In this document: positions 53,101-64,000 of the stretch, piece after piece
Layout of the letters: each line of letters begins with the position of its first letter
How positions within the stretch are numbered: the first letter of the stretch is position 1
NCBI GenBank assembly: GCA_037976565.1
Contig: CP137686.1
Span: forward strand, 3,452,019 to 3,516,018
Direction: 5' to 3'
Source: Mesocentrotus franciscanus
Taxonomy: Eukaryota > Echinodermata > Echinoidea > Camarodonta > Strongylocentrotidae
DNA length: 64,000 nucleotides
The notes under the pieces: model-generated
What the model was told of the DNA's origin: nothing
The model's input: the letters and a program-made list of their open reading frames with translations, nothing else
Database searches by the model: none
Position numbers and translations under genes: made by a program

Positions 53101-55792
53101 GTGACTATTAGATCTAGATCTATGTTCTTTACCTGAAAATGACTTACATATCCAGATTGTTCCCTTTGTATTGATGATCACTTTAATTCAATGAAATAAG
53201 CCACCAATAATTGAATGTTCAAATAGAATCTATGTACACACTTGACTTGAATAAATCTAAACGAGGCGATGTACCATTGTATGCCATGAACCACTACAAT
53301 GAGCAGTTGAATTTAATGTTACCCGAGAATGCCTACAAAATACTAATGCAGAGATAATTACGTGTAGGGCCTAGGGAGAGAGAGAAAGAGAGAGGGGGAG
53401 GGGGAGGTGTGCCGGGAAGGAAAGGCAATTTCCATATGGCATGCTGCATTTCTGGCTGTTGCAAATCAGGTTAAGGCTTATGCAATGATTCTAAAAACAC
53501 AAACAAATTATTGAAATTAAACAAAACAGTATTAATCTAATCTACTGACTTGAAATAATAGTTAATACTGTGAAGGAAATGTTTCTTTAAAAATTGGGAC
53601 AAAGAAAGTTTAATAGTAGGTCCTCTAAAAACTGTGCAGCCTTGTTTTAACTTGCACTTCTCACATTTTACTGTACATAGTTAGGCCTACATACTCTTTA
53701 ACTTCACTGTTGGCCATGGACTGCATGTGCACCCCATCCCAGTATAGCTGTCAGAGTGAGCTGCAAAAAGGATTAATACTTCAATGTTCAAGGTCTATCA
53801 AATGAAATATACATGTACAAAGAGAGCTGAAGAATTGAAAAAAGAAATCGCAAATTAAAAGATCAAGCGCAAATTTTCACATTGGATTAGAAGTGCTTCT
53901 GCTCCGGATTTAATTAACTGTCTAAGACTAGGACCAAATACAAAACAATGTAGACCATAATACCATAAGAAGGAAGGATGTAGGGGGGATGCAGGTCAAC
54001 TTTAACGAGCATACATGTAAGCCTAAGCTCTTTCTGTGCATCCATTAAACATGTGAAAAATAGAAGAAGAAACTCTGAAGAAAAACACATACATGTACCT
54101 GTACAAATATTTTGTAAGTAAAATAATGTACGAGTTGTACACAAGATCGTGTTGCTATATACACCATAGGCTATATTATATACTCCAATAGCATATCGGT
54201 GTTCATTTTTATTTGCACATAAAATTGATAAAAATTTTGAAAATGACATTAATTTTGCCCAAAAAATTATTCATGAGATTATTTGCACACTGATATTAAA
54301 GCTAAACAGTAAATTCACATTTCCATTCTGTACTGATTGAAACATCATTGAAGTAAAATACTCTTGACTTTAAGAGTTCTCCTTGGAGGCATCGTCAGAA
54401 TGTTGATATACTGTAGTGGAAATTTATCATTGCCACCTACTGTACATGTACATGTAAAGTACAAGCTTGAAGTACAAGTCCTTGCCATGATCTTGAGACC
54501 CATATATACATGTACTGTCAGTATTCAATGCTAGTTCCTAACTTCATGGTACATTGTATATCCCAATTTTATGTGTACATGTAGTGTCCAAGATAAAATA
54601 TATGATGACCTTTCTGAAATTTGCTATTGTAAAGATTCACATTTTTCTATTTTTTTATTTTTCTCTCAAAGATTTGTTTTTCTTTTTTTTCTTCATTTTT
54701 TCATTTTTTCATTTTTTCATTTTTTCATTTTTTTTTTTTTTTTTTGGGCGTGGTAAAGAGCAAAATGAAGTATTAAATTAGAAGTGATAAAAAAGTACAG
54801 TGCTTAGCAAATGCTGGGAGAAAGGAACTCAAAGGAATAGACAACTTTTCCATAAATTATTCACCTTTAAACAGATTATGTTAGTAACCAAATCCGCATG
54901 GATTTGCTTTCTTCATAATAATGCACCAAGATATATGCACAGAGAATTTATCTACAGAGCCTGTACAGTACATGTAGGCAATGTCTGAACAAATCCTCTA
55001 TTGCAAATGGTTGGTTCTTGTTTTAAACCCATGGGGAATATTATATGTATGAGTACTCGGTTATCAACAAGCTAACAGATCACTCCTCATCGATGTCTGT
55101 ACCCACTTCGTGACTGTCAAAAAACTTGTAAGCCATGCACACAGTGAGAGCTTGTAATCCTTCGGCTCTAAACTGTCATGCATAGCATCTATGGTTGGGT
55201 TCACACCACAGTCAGATAACTTAAAGTTAAGGTCGTGGTTTTAACCCATTGAATACAGGAAACGGGGGGATCCTGTATTAAGCCTATGGGAATGAGAGAT
55301 TCCAGTATTCAAAGGGTTGAACATCAAAGTCATATTGAAATTAGGGACTGTTAGGGATGCACTCGTGTTTACGAAGTTAACTTGAAGTGACAAACCACGA
55401 TAGATCTTTAAGGTTAGCATTCAAGTTTAATACGAGCAGCGGAGGGTCATCACTCGAAGTTACATGTAAGTGCTGTGCGAACGCAATTAAATTTGCGCTT
55501 GTAGTTAAAATGAATGCTTTACCAGCTTGTAGTTTAAAACTTGTTGTTTCGATCTTGTGTGAACCCTCGTCATTGTTAATAGTGGATTGTCATTTGTTAC
55601 TTTGAGTTTGAGGGTATTGCAGACGTAAATGTTTAAAACTATGATGGATCCGTGCTAACATATAATCTGTGGCTTCCATCTCATGTTTTTTTAAAGGTTA
55701 TTTTGAGTGCAGACAATTTAATGTAAGTGCAAAGAAACCTTTTAAAAGGAATCCCATCGCGATTGCCATGGAGATGAGGTTATGAACCCTCA
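53101..55792. other. No gene seen
   Basis: AT-rich with many TACATGTA motifs, a GA-rich patch (53371-53405) and a poly(T)/TTTTTCA microsatellite at about 54640-54745. No exon with domain or phase support. Confidence 0.5.
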
Positions 55793-56633
55793 TTATAGAG
55801 TACCGAAGCTGTGACGTCATAAAAATCTATTTTTGGAATTTCTCAATTATTTCTTCATTTTCCCAAAGACCACCAAAAATAATGTCCAAATGTCGAAAAC
55901 CAATTGAATAGGTTAAGTATTGGCTGAGATATGGCCATCTGAATAAAAAGATTGCCTATGGGAACTCAGTGTTATATTGCTCTGGGCCGGTATTCAATTC
56001 AATACTCAGAATAAGTAAGAAATTTACTAAGTAAATGGCTAAGCTAAGAAGTTTACTTATGTCGTATTCAAATCGCATTTTAGACTTTTACTTACCTTAG
56101 ACAAAATCTAAGTAAAATACTTTCTGATAAGCATTGTGACATCACACGGTCAATCAAAAGTAATGCGCAATTGCGTCGCAATAAATGCGCTAATATAATT
56201 GTGCGCAGGTTATAATACTGCGTAAGAAAACCATATGCCTGCCAATCAAGGCCTCCAAATAATTGGCTTAAGTCTGGTAGGGAGCTGTCTTAAATTTAGG
56301 GTAAAATACTTAGCCAAAAGTTTGAATTGAATACCAAAATTGGCTTAGTATTTTATCTCAGCCAAATACTAAGTAAAAAGCTTAAATTTTGTACTTAAGT
56401 ATTGAATTGAATACGGGCCCAGGCTCCTAATGTTATGAACCAGAGCAATATAACACTGAGTTCCCATAGGCAATCTTTTTATTCAGATGGTCATATCTCA
56501 GCCAATACTTAAACATATTCAATTGGTTTTCGACATTTGGACATTATTTTTGGTGGTCTTTCGGAAAATGAAGAAAAAATTGAGAAATTCCAAAAATAGA
56601 TTTTTGATGACGTCACACTTCACCACTCTATAA
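55793..56633. mobile_element. Long foldback element with a second MITE at its centre
   Basis: The outer arms (about 55793-55983 and 56430-56633) are inverted copies of about 190 bp with few mismatches; TTGCCTATGGGAACTCAGTG appears in one and its complement in the other. The centre holds a second inverted-repeat element at 55984-56420 with ends GGGCCGGTATTCAATTCAAT and ATTGAATTGAATACGGGCCC. Confidence 0.85.
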
Positions 56634-58084
56634 GGTAGCTTAGCAGAATGTTGTGGCAGATAAAGACGCGTCCGGAACGCAAATGCATATTTATTGAAAA
56701 TCATAATTTTAACCCATAAGTACATGTAGAACCACATCGTTAGGAAATGGAGCTGGTACATGTAAATTCCATCTCGATCAGGCCTAATTTTAGGTATAAT
56801 TTCATTCAGATTTATGTCAAAAAAGATTTGCACATTTGAAAATCTCAATAAGGTTAAAAAATGTGGTAAAAACACTAATTGAAAACTTTCGTAAAATTAT
56901 TAGCAAAATAACAAACATTTTTCTTGTGAAATTTGAATTTTGCAATTGGCAGTATTTTTTTCACCCCATTTGTTGTGTTCAAAACTCAAGAGAAAACCAC
57001 AGAGTCTTTTGATCTGAAATTTTGCACTTTCAAAAACTCATCTTGCTGCTACAGATACATTTTGAGATAAGTTTTTGAGGGCTTGCAAATCCCTGATAGG
57101 GGCTTTAATTAACAAACATCACTAACTATTACGCATTTTGCGTTCCGGACGCGTCTCTTCGTGCCTGGTAAGCTTGCTTCTAGCTAAAGAAATGCAAAGT
57201 GAGAAATGTATCCTATGGATTTATCAGTGACTGATGGAATATTTATGATCAGTTACCACATGTAATTCAATGCCTGGGACTTGGGTGAGGTTATTACATG
57301 ACATGGTTTCTTGCGCAAGTCATTTGCACATGCAGCGAGTGTTCAATTTGACAAGTAAAGAACAAAAGAAGCCTTATATAGAATTTTAAAAAAAATTGTT
57401 TTACTTTGTCTCTGAAGAATGACTTGTTAATAGTGCTCGCAAAATGCAGGCCTACATGTACCTGTACATTCAGGAATTCCTATGAATACTGGTATGCTTT
57501 GTTAATGCTGTGTAATTCAGTGGCAGATTTGAGGGGGTACATCTCCTAGACAAGCAAAATAAAGGGTGGGGTGAGTTATCAAGTACTTATATAAGTGTAG
57601 GGCGGTATGGACACATTTCATGCTTTAAAAAATAAAAATAAAGGAAGCGGGGATGCAAGTACATAAATATCAGATGGATAATTTAGAATGGCAAGAGCCC
57701 CCTGCCCCCCCCCCCAAGTTGGTCTGTCACGTGTTAGTAACATGTATCTTGTAAATAATTAAATAATTTATTGTAATTTCTAACTTCCTTTCTTTAGCCT
57801 TCGGTTTCACTCTCTCTCTCTCTCTACTGATCCCATTATGTCTTTCTGCCTCTTTGAGGCTCTCTTTTGTCTTTCCTTTTACTTGTTTTCCCTGTCAAAT
57901 TTTGATGTTCTGTTGTCAAGAAGTGTGAAGTCTCATGTCTGTGTTCACATATGTATATCATTATTGTTTTGGGGTCTTTTATTTCTCAAAAGATTCGCAA
58001 AGAAATTAAGTTTCACCTGAGGATACTTTTTGCAAATTTTATGAGTGCTCCAAAAGTTTCATGCCACAAAATAATTTGTTTTGA
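56634..58084. other. No gene seen
   Basis: AT-rich. The sequence GACGCGTCCGGAACGC at 56666 and its inverse GCGTTCCGGACGCGTC at about 57140 suggest a further inverted-repeat element spanning about 56640-57170. The rest is unassigned, with a CT run near 57809-57826. Confidence 0.5.
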
Positions 58085-58860
58085 TGAAGTGTCAACAGAG
58101 CTTTTTAATTATTGTGTCTCCTCTGTTAAAATTTAAAAAGAAAAATCAAAACATTTTTGTATTTCTGTTAACATTTGATATAAACAGATACAAATATGTA
58201 CAGTATGTATTAAAAACAAAGAGTTTTAATTTGAAGGAGTTTGAACAGATGCATGTGAAACAGAGTTTTCATTCTAATAAATGTGAACAGAGCTTTTTAA
58301 TAAGCATGAAGTACTACATGTACATGTATATTTGGTCTTTGGAGTACTGGTATTTAGTTTGAAGAGATCAAACAAGAGGTCTAACCTGAAAGAGTGTGAA
58401 CAAAGCTTTTAGATAAACACATATTTTGTTTGTCTTTTTAGCAGTTATACATGTAGTATATTTGACATGTCTATATACAGTAGTATGCCAGGTAAAACAA
58501 GAGGTTTAATTTTGAGGAGTGTGAACATAGCTTTTTAATAAACAAGAAGTAAGATTTTCTTTTTAGAATTTAGTATGAACAGAGAAAACAATACATGTAG
58601 GTCTAATTTGAATGAGTGTGAACAGAGCTTTTTGATAAACACAAATGTTATTAGTCTATAATGAACAGGTAAAACAAGAGGTTTGATTTGGAGGAGTGTG
58701 AACAGCACTCTTTAATAAGCATGAATTATTTTTGCCTTTTTAGTATTAAGTATTAACAGATAACAGATAACAGATATTAAGAGTTGTTTGGGGGAAGAAG
58801 TGTGAACAGAGCTTTTTAATAAAATGTGGACACGCACGTTTGTCTGTTTAGTATGCACAG
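58085..58860. repeat. Tandem repeat with GTGTGAACAGAGCTTTTTAATAA core
   Basis: Seven core copies (near 58090, 58282, 58397, 58521, 58618, 58697 and 58800), spaced 80-190 bp. Linkers contain AACAAGAGGTTTAATTTG and TTGTCTTTTTAG. No coding frame spans the array. Confidence 0.8.
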
Positions 58861-59339
58861 GTGATGGCCAAGCCCGTCCCTTGTGATATCCAATCCCCAG
58901 CATCCTGTGGGAAGAAATCTCCATGCATGCGGAATTCATGGTTTTAGGAAAATTTCTAAGTAGTCAATATCTTCATGTCCTGTATGCACGATTATGCACT
59001 GCAGATTGCACAGTGCACATTGTTTGCTTCGTAGGGTAGTTGGAGGCATGGTGAAGGTCTGTCAGTATGTCTACCGGTACATGTATAATGTTTTATTGGG
59101 ATTCGTTGAAAGAAAATGTACTTTGTAATACTAACAAGATTTCACTTGTTCATACAGTGTACATGTAGGTTGAGTTTTTGATTGATTGGTCTTTTTTGTA
59201 TCTTGAAATTCAATACTTACCGGTACATATACACTAACACAATATACATGTATTAGTACATACTGCATTTAGCAGCCAGGGGACCTACAGCTATGTTTGT
59301 CCTATTGAAAGGACTTGGTAATTACGGATCCTGCTCAAA
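58861..59339. other. No recognisable feature
   Basis: AT-rich with scattered GTACATGTA motifs. No exon is supported. Confidence 0.45.
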
Positions 59340-59520
59340 CACCCTTGCTCCAGCAACAATTGCTCCAGGAATTATTTCAACAAAGATGAAGGGTTGGGGT
59401 GCAATTGGTTTTTCAGTTAGGTTTAGGATTAGGGTTAGGGTTGTACATGTACATTGTAGGTAGGAATTAGGTTTGTGTAGGATATTAACTGCAGAGCAAT
59501 GATGCTATTAAATGCATACA
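59340..59520. repeat. Dispersed repeat with TTAGGG-like tract
   Basis: The relative of 1607-1790: TTGCTCCAGGAATTATTTC, GTTAGGTTTAGGATTAGGG, and GTGTAGGATATTAACTGCAG in the same order. It sits about 240 bp upstream of the PARG-like exon. Confidence 0.55.
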
Positions 59521-59754
59521 TGTGTCAAACTGTTCAGATTTTAGTATACTGACATTTGCCTTATCACTTGTGTTACAACTTGCTTTCAAATAATGCACAT
59601 CTGGTAGAGATCACAGATCAAATTCTTTGGATGAAATTTATTACATATAACTGAACTTGGCCCTATGGTTCTTACAGTATGTCTTCAGAATTATGTTGTG
59701 TTCACATGACAATGTAGAAGTTACTTGTATTTCTTGTTTATGTTTTCGTTGCAG

Positions 59755-59775
59755 ATGGAAAATGTTGATCAGTAG
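59755..59775 (+). CDS. Six-codon upstream ORF
   Basis: The exon opens with ATG immediately after the acceptor (TCGTTGCAG/ATGG) and reads MENVDQ then stop, 87 bp before the likely main start. It could dampen translation of the PARG-like product, if the leader exon is included in the mRNA. Confidence 0.35.
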   Translation: MENVDQ

Positions 59776-59862
59776 AAGATATCTGTGCAAAGAAACCAGT
59801 CTGTAAGCAGAACTCAAGACATCGCACTCCACCCCATTGTCCCTCATCTTCACTCCATCACC

Positions 59863-60247
59863 ATGGTAACGGAGAAAGGATCTCAGCATCCTTCCCTCCA
59901 CAGGGATCCAAGCAGGGATCCGGTGGTCCTTCCCTGTGACCTGGGGACATGGCCCCTGGTCCAGGGAGCCCTCACCAGGATGCGCAGGGTCTCCAACTTG
60001 TCCGAAGCCATGCCCATCCTGGACCACGTCTACGACCTCATCCACGGCGGCACCGAGTCAGCGGACACTCGGAGGACCATGGCAGCAACGGTCATGGCAG
60101 GATTGGTCCATTTCCTGGAGGACATTGCAACGCAGGAGGAGAGGATACTGTTCTATGATCAGACCCTGCCCATGATTGTGGACCTTGCTTTGGCTCTTGG
60201 AGACCTGAAGCCGAAGGAGGGCTTCTTCTACAGTGTCCAACAAATAG
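59863..60247 (+). CDS. PARG-like protein, first coding exon (partial gene)
   Basis: The exon runs from acceptor TTTTCGTTGCAG (59755) to donor ATAG/GTATGT (60247), phase 1. The start is the ATG of ATCACCATGG at 59863, the best Kozak context; upstream in-frame codons reach a stop at 59773. It encodes 128 residues, with VVLPCDLGTWPLVQGAL near residue 23 and FYDQTLPMIVDLALALGDL near residue 100. This matches the N-terminal helical part of poly(ADP-ribose) glycohydrolases (PC...W..I..AL; ...LP.MV.LAL.LP). PARG hydrolyses poly(ADP-ribose) chains. The macrodomain-type catalytic exons must lie beyond the window. An insertion relative to mammalian PARG (IHGGTESADTRRTM) is notable. Confidence 0.7.
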
Positions 60248-63155
60248 GTATGTCTTTGACTTTAACCTTCATATCAAACATGATTTGAAGTTTTCTTTTG
60301 TTTGATTTTTCGACATACTGCAGACAAATTTGTTTCTTTGGACCATAATTTACATGTACAGTGTATATCTTAGGGAGAGAATAATTATCTGTATCATCAA
60401 TGAAAAGTTGTCATACTTCATGTCTTTCACATGTTGTGTAATGTGCATTCTCTTGATAAATGTGGCAAACGTAAGACTGACGTACATGTACATGTACATG
60501 TGTAATTTACAAAACGCATTTTAGCTGTGGCCTTTTGAATACCGGTACCTAAGAGTGCAAGCTGTCTTGGCTGAAGTCTACTGGAAATTATGGATATTCC
60601 ATAGTCTACATCGTATCATAAAGATCTAGAAGAGGACCGTTTCAATTTGAATGGGCAATATTCTTGACCAAGCCTGCTCTAAAAATGTACTTCTTCAGAT
60701 TTAAACAGTCCTCTAGATTCTAAATGTAGAAGCTCTTTAGATTGAGAAGCTTAATTCCCCTAAGTAGCCTCTTGTACTTATTGTGCAAGTACAATGTACA
60801 ATTGTACATGTAGTTATTGTGCAAGTGTGTTTGTAAGCAACAATATTGACTGGTAGAGTAGAGTAGGTAGTGTGAGCTGCCATGTAATTGACATCCAATG
60901 CGCACTGTGATACTGTACAAAGGAAAGTTCACAATGAGAGCCAGGTCTATGGTAATCCTATTCAGGCATTTCTGTCTATTGTGTTTAGTTCCTTGAAAGA
61001 GTCCAAATATTGACTGCCTTATTTGTTTGGAAAAACACACACACTTATTGAATATTTGTGGAGTCTGAACAGAGAACAACAAGTACAAACAAGATGCATG
61101 CGTTTATTTTCAAGATGAAATAGTACTAAAGCCCTGAGATTAAATACATTCTGAAAAATGTGGGCCTGCCCAAATGAAAGGATATATAGATCTACATGTA
61201 GCTTCTCTTACCAACTGATGAATTGTTATATGTGCCCAATAAGAAATGTTCTGATTATGTTGAATTGAAAGTCAAAATATTGATTCCCCCCTCTCTCACA
61301 CACCTGATATGTTTTGGTTGTATACAATGGGGGGCAGGATAGATGCAGATCGATTCAATGAGGAATTCAGTTCACGGTGTACATGTATACGGTAGTGAAA
61401 TCAGATATCTGGCCTCAAAGGCAAAGGCAAAGGCAAGGCAGCCCTGATGATGTTGGTGCATTTGATACCAAGCCAGAAACATGTGAATGAATCTGTATTG
61501 AATGATAATTGAGATCCAATCCAATCCAAACTGGGAATTTGCCAATATCTAGTTGCCTAATCAAGAACACTGATACATTGTGTGTAAGACTAAAAAGCTA
61601 CTGGGAATACAGACAAATCTGATATTTCTGATGCCTTGCAGTAATGTACGATTTACTGTCAGCATCTATGTTACACAATGTAGGTTTTTGTTCATTATAG
61701 TCGAGACAAGCCTTGATAATCATAGCACATTTATGAACAAACTTAGACAAATTTGCATGAAGCATATTGATTGTATGAGACACTGGATAGAAAAGTACAT
61801 GTACAAAATTATTAGGTATAACACTTGTATTGTCAGTGATGTTACATGCAGGTTTTGACATTAAAAAGTCAAGCCCTGAATATCATAGTACGTACAGGTA
61901 GTGCACAAAGCCACAAATATTTGCATGGATCTGTATTGATTGATTGTGCAAATGGATGAAAACCAATCTCAGGTGTCATGCTCTGCGTAAGTTACATTAT
62001 ATTTTTTTATAGTTTTTTTTACACTAAGCCCTGAAACTCGTATCACATTTAGCCAACAAAAATAAAAGTTTTGTTGTTTGTGTTTGATGTTGTTGTTGTT
62101 ATATTTTGGCATTTGTTTGTTTTTCTTTTGCTTTTTTATTTGTATTGTTGTTGTTATTTACTTTTGTTCATGGAATGCTAAGAACAATGTACACTGTACA
62201 TGTAAAGCCATCTTGAGAAGTTCTGGTACAATATACACAAAGATTTACAACTACACACAAAGCCATTAAATGGAAAATATGCGAACTCCTTTTCTGATGG
62301 ATACAGGATGGAAACGGATCATGATGAGCTTGATCATGATTGATGCATGATTTACTATCAGTGATATTGGTTCTTTGACATTAGAAGGCAAACCCCGGTA
62401 ATCTATGACACATAAATTATTCATGACGCCATTATCTGCATTTTGAATGTCAAGGGTGATGTCCTCACAACAGATGAAATTCATGTACTGCACGTCGTCA
62501 TTGTTGTCATCACATCTCCACTATAGTCTAGGGCATGATATACATGTAGTCTGCAGGCAGAGACTCTCACTTGACACTTAACTCTGTCAGTCATTAGATT
62601 GGAGGCACAAACCCCTTATCGGTCGCTGTTTGAACAGTGTCTGCACTGTGAGACTAAGCTGACAGCATACTGCATAGGCTCTGTACTGTAGCTGCTCCAG
62701 ACACAGCCAGAGACAGACAGAGCTACATGTAGGCTCTGCGCAAGGCTTTGAGGAACTGTGGTACAGTGTCAAATGAGAGACTGTGCCTGCAGACAAATAG
62801 TCAGTCACTTTTAATAGTAAGGAGCAGCTACATGTACAGTACAAAATCTTCTGACTAGGGTCTGTGTACATGTATAGTCTTCTTTTTCAGACCCTCTGTT
62901 GTGCAATTATACAACTGACAAGGCTTTATGCCTGTAAACTAGGCATTACTCCTCAGTACACTAAAGGCTATCCATACATGTACTTTGTAGGCCAATGTTA
63001 TGATTTTATAGAATGGTAATTTTTTCAACATTAGGTGAAAAGGGAGATAAATTTGAAGAAAAATAGAAACCTTATGGATTTTTTTTGTAATGAAAGAAAG
63101 AATTGAGGGTGCATCATTCCTTTGTTTTAGTTTTTAATTAAAAAAAAACTCTATA
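60248..63155 (+). other. Intron of PARG-like gene
   Basis: No second coding exon is recognisable; the expected HSxxLSQ stretch was not found. The DNA is AT-rich with many TACATGTA motifs and several similar TTGATTG...CATG segments (61450-62350), suggesting old repeats. Confidence 0.5.
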
Positions 63156-63395
63156 GGGGTGTCGTGGTCGAGTGGATACGTCTCCAGACTGAGGATCGCG
63201 TGGCTCACGGTTCGAGTCCCGCCGCGGCACTAATGTCCTTTGGCAAGACATTAATCTGGCAGGAATTAATTCCTTGAAATGCTAGAGCGCCATAATGGCA
63301 GCCATACTAAAGCTGGTAATAATGTGGAGCGCCAGGAGTGTCAAGTCTGACAGACATGAGCGCTATACAAGAACCCACTATTATTATTATTAAAG
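63156..63395 (+). mobile_element. tRNA-derived SINE, well-preserved promoter
   Basis: The head GGGGTGTCGTGGTCGAGTGG contains the A box and GGTTCGAGTCC at 63209-63219 is a perfect B box. The head ends GCCGCGGCAC, followed by TAATGTCCTTTGGCAAGACA, a short body, GCGCCAGGAGTGTCAAGTCT, and the tail CCCACTATTATTATTATTA. It is in the same orientation as the host intron. Confidence 0.85.
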
Positions 63396-64000
63396 TTCTT
63401 ATTCACTCAGATGTTCCTACATTCATCAATGGTCATGGTGTCCATTGTGTGGATGTCTTTACAGTATACGTTGGTCATGTACAGTTGTTAACCTTGTGCT
63501 AAACTAAAGCTACTATTTTTTTTTTTAATTGAGCATTGGATGAAACAGAATCTAGGCATCATTTTACAAAACTGTTGAAAGTTCATGTTTGCTGACATCC
63601 CGTTGAAACAAGTTTCTTTCAATACACACATTCAGTGGGATGTCAGCAAACTTGTACTTCTGGTGATTTTGTGAGATGCTCTCCTGAACTCCACAGAATC
63701 ACATAGGTGAAGTCATCATGAATTTTTTTAGTTCTTTCAAAAATATGATTTTAGTCGATGTGTTTGAATTATAGATATTGAAGATGTATCTGGATGCATA
63801 GTGGTGTGGTGGTTCAATCACTTGAGAGGTTGTTCAATCACTTCTGATGACTATGTGAGATGCTGTTCTGAACCTAAACCTAAGACCATTCAGAACCATA
63901 TTGCTTTTCAAAACACATACCAACATTTTGTAACAAAAGAGCATATAAACAACATATCTATAAAGATACACATATGATCAATGTATAGCAAAGGCATTCA
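63396..64000 (+). other. Intron sequence with small inverted repeat
   Basis: TTTGCTGACATCCC (63588) pairs with GGGATGTCAGCAAA (63637), forming an imperfect hairpin. A further diverged repeat (GGTGGTTCAATCACTTGAGA) follows near 63810. No exon is recognised before the window ends. Confidence 0.55.

Noticed and set aside
63156..63232. Functional tRNA gene
   Set aside because: The Pol III boxes are good, but the sequence continues into a SINE body and (ATT)n tail and related copies exist in the window, so it is a SINE head.

Overview
The window is eukaryotic DNA from a marine invertebrate, most likely an echinoderm and probably a sea urchin. The evidence is AT-rich intron-bearing genes, many different foldback elements, tRNA-derived SINEs, truncated LINEs, frequent GTACATGTA motifs and variable minisatellites. 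The species cannot be read from the sequence alone. Real coding DNA is sparse; most open reading frames here are low-complexity or transposon-derived. Layout: (1) 0-4.2 kb is foldback elements and anonymous DNA. (2) 4.2-5.4 kb holds one intact, apparently intronless gene for a Golgi-type heparan sulfate 3-O-sulfotransferase-like enzyme. (3) 7.0-22.2 kb holds a degraded paralogue, copy A, of an EPSTI1-like gene. Its first two exons are broken, but it is followed by two complete iterations of a four-exon coiled-coil cassette plus one orphan cassette exon, all with open frames and canonical splice sites. (4) 22.2-36.6 kb is transposon-rich. It includes a LINE and a giant 8,667-bp element bounded by 71-bp perfect terminal inverted repeats and a 9-bp target duplication. 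(5) 36.6-46.2 kb is the better-preserved paralogue, gene B: eight coding exons with consistent phases, an RG-rich N-terminal part, an EPSTI1-like coiled-coil core and a C-terminal CUE-like domain. It carries a one-base frameshift in exon 6, at an A8 run. A 2,648-bp Helitron sits precisely in its second intron. (6) 46.2-59.3 kb is intergenic, with MITEs, a perfect 93-bp palindrome and several minisatellites. (7) 59.7-60.25 kb is the first coding exon of a PARG-like gene (poly(ADP-ribose) glycohydrolase) that runs off the right end; 60.25-64 kb is its intron with a SINE. Main interpretation: the EPSTI1-like locus has grown by tandem duplication of a phase-symmetric exon cassette (exons 4-7, phase 1 in and phase 1 out). 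Extra copies could therefore be spliced in frame to lengthen a coiled coil. Transposons landed in individual copies afterwards, so the paralogues serve as empty-site controls that define the exact ends of the Helitron and support the ends of the large TIR element. Nothing in the DNA shows that copy A is transcribed. Family names rest on recognition of motifs by eye, without database searches.
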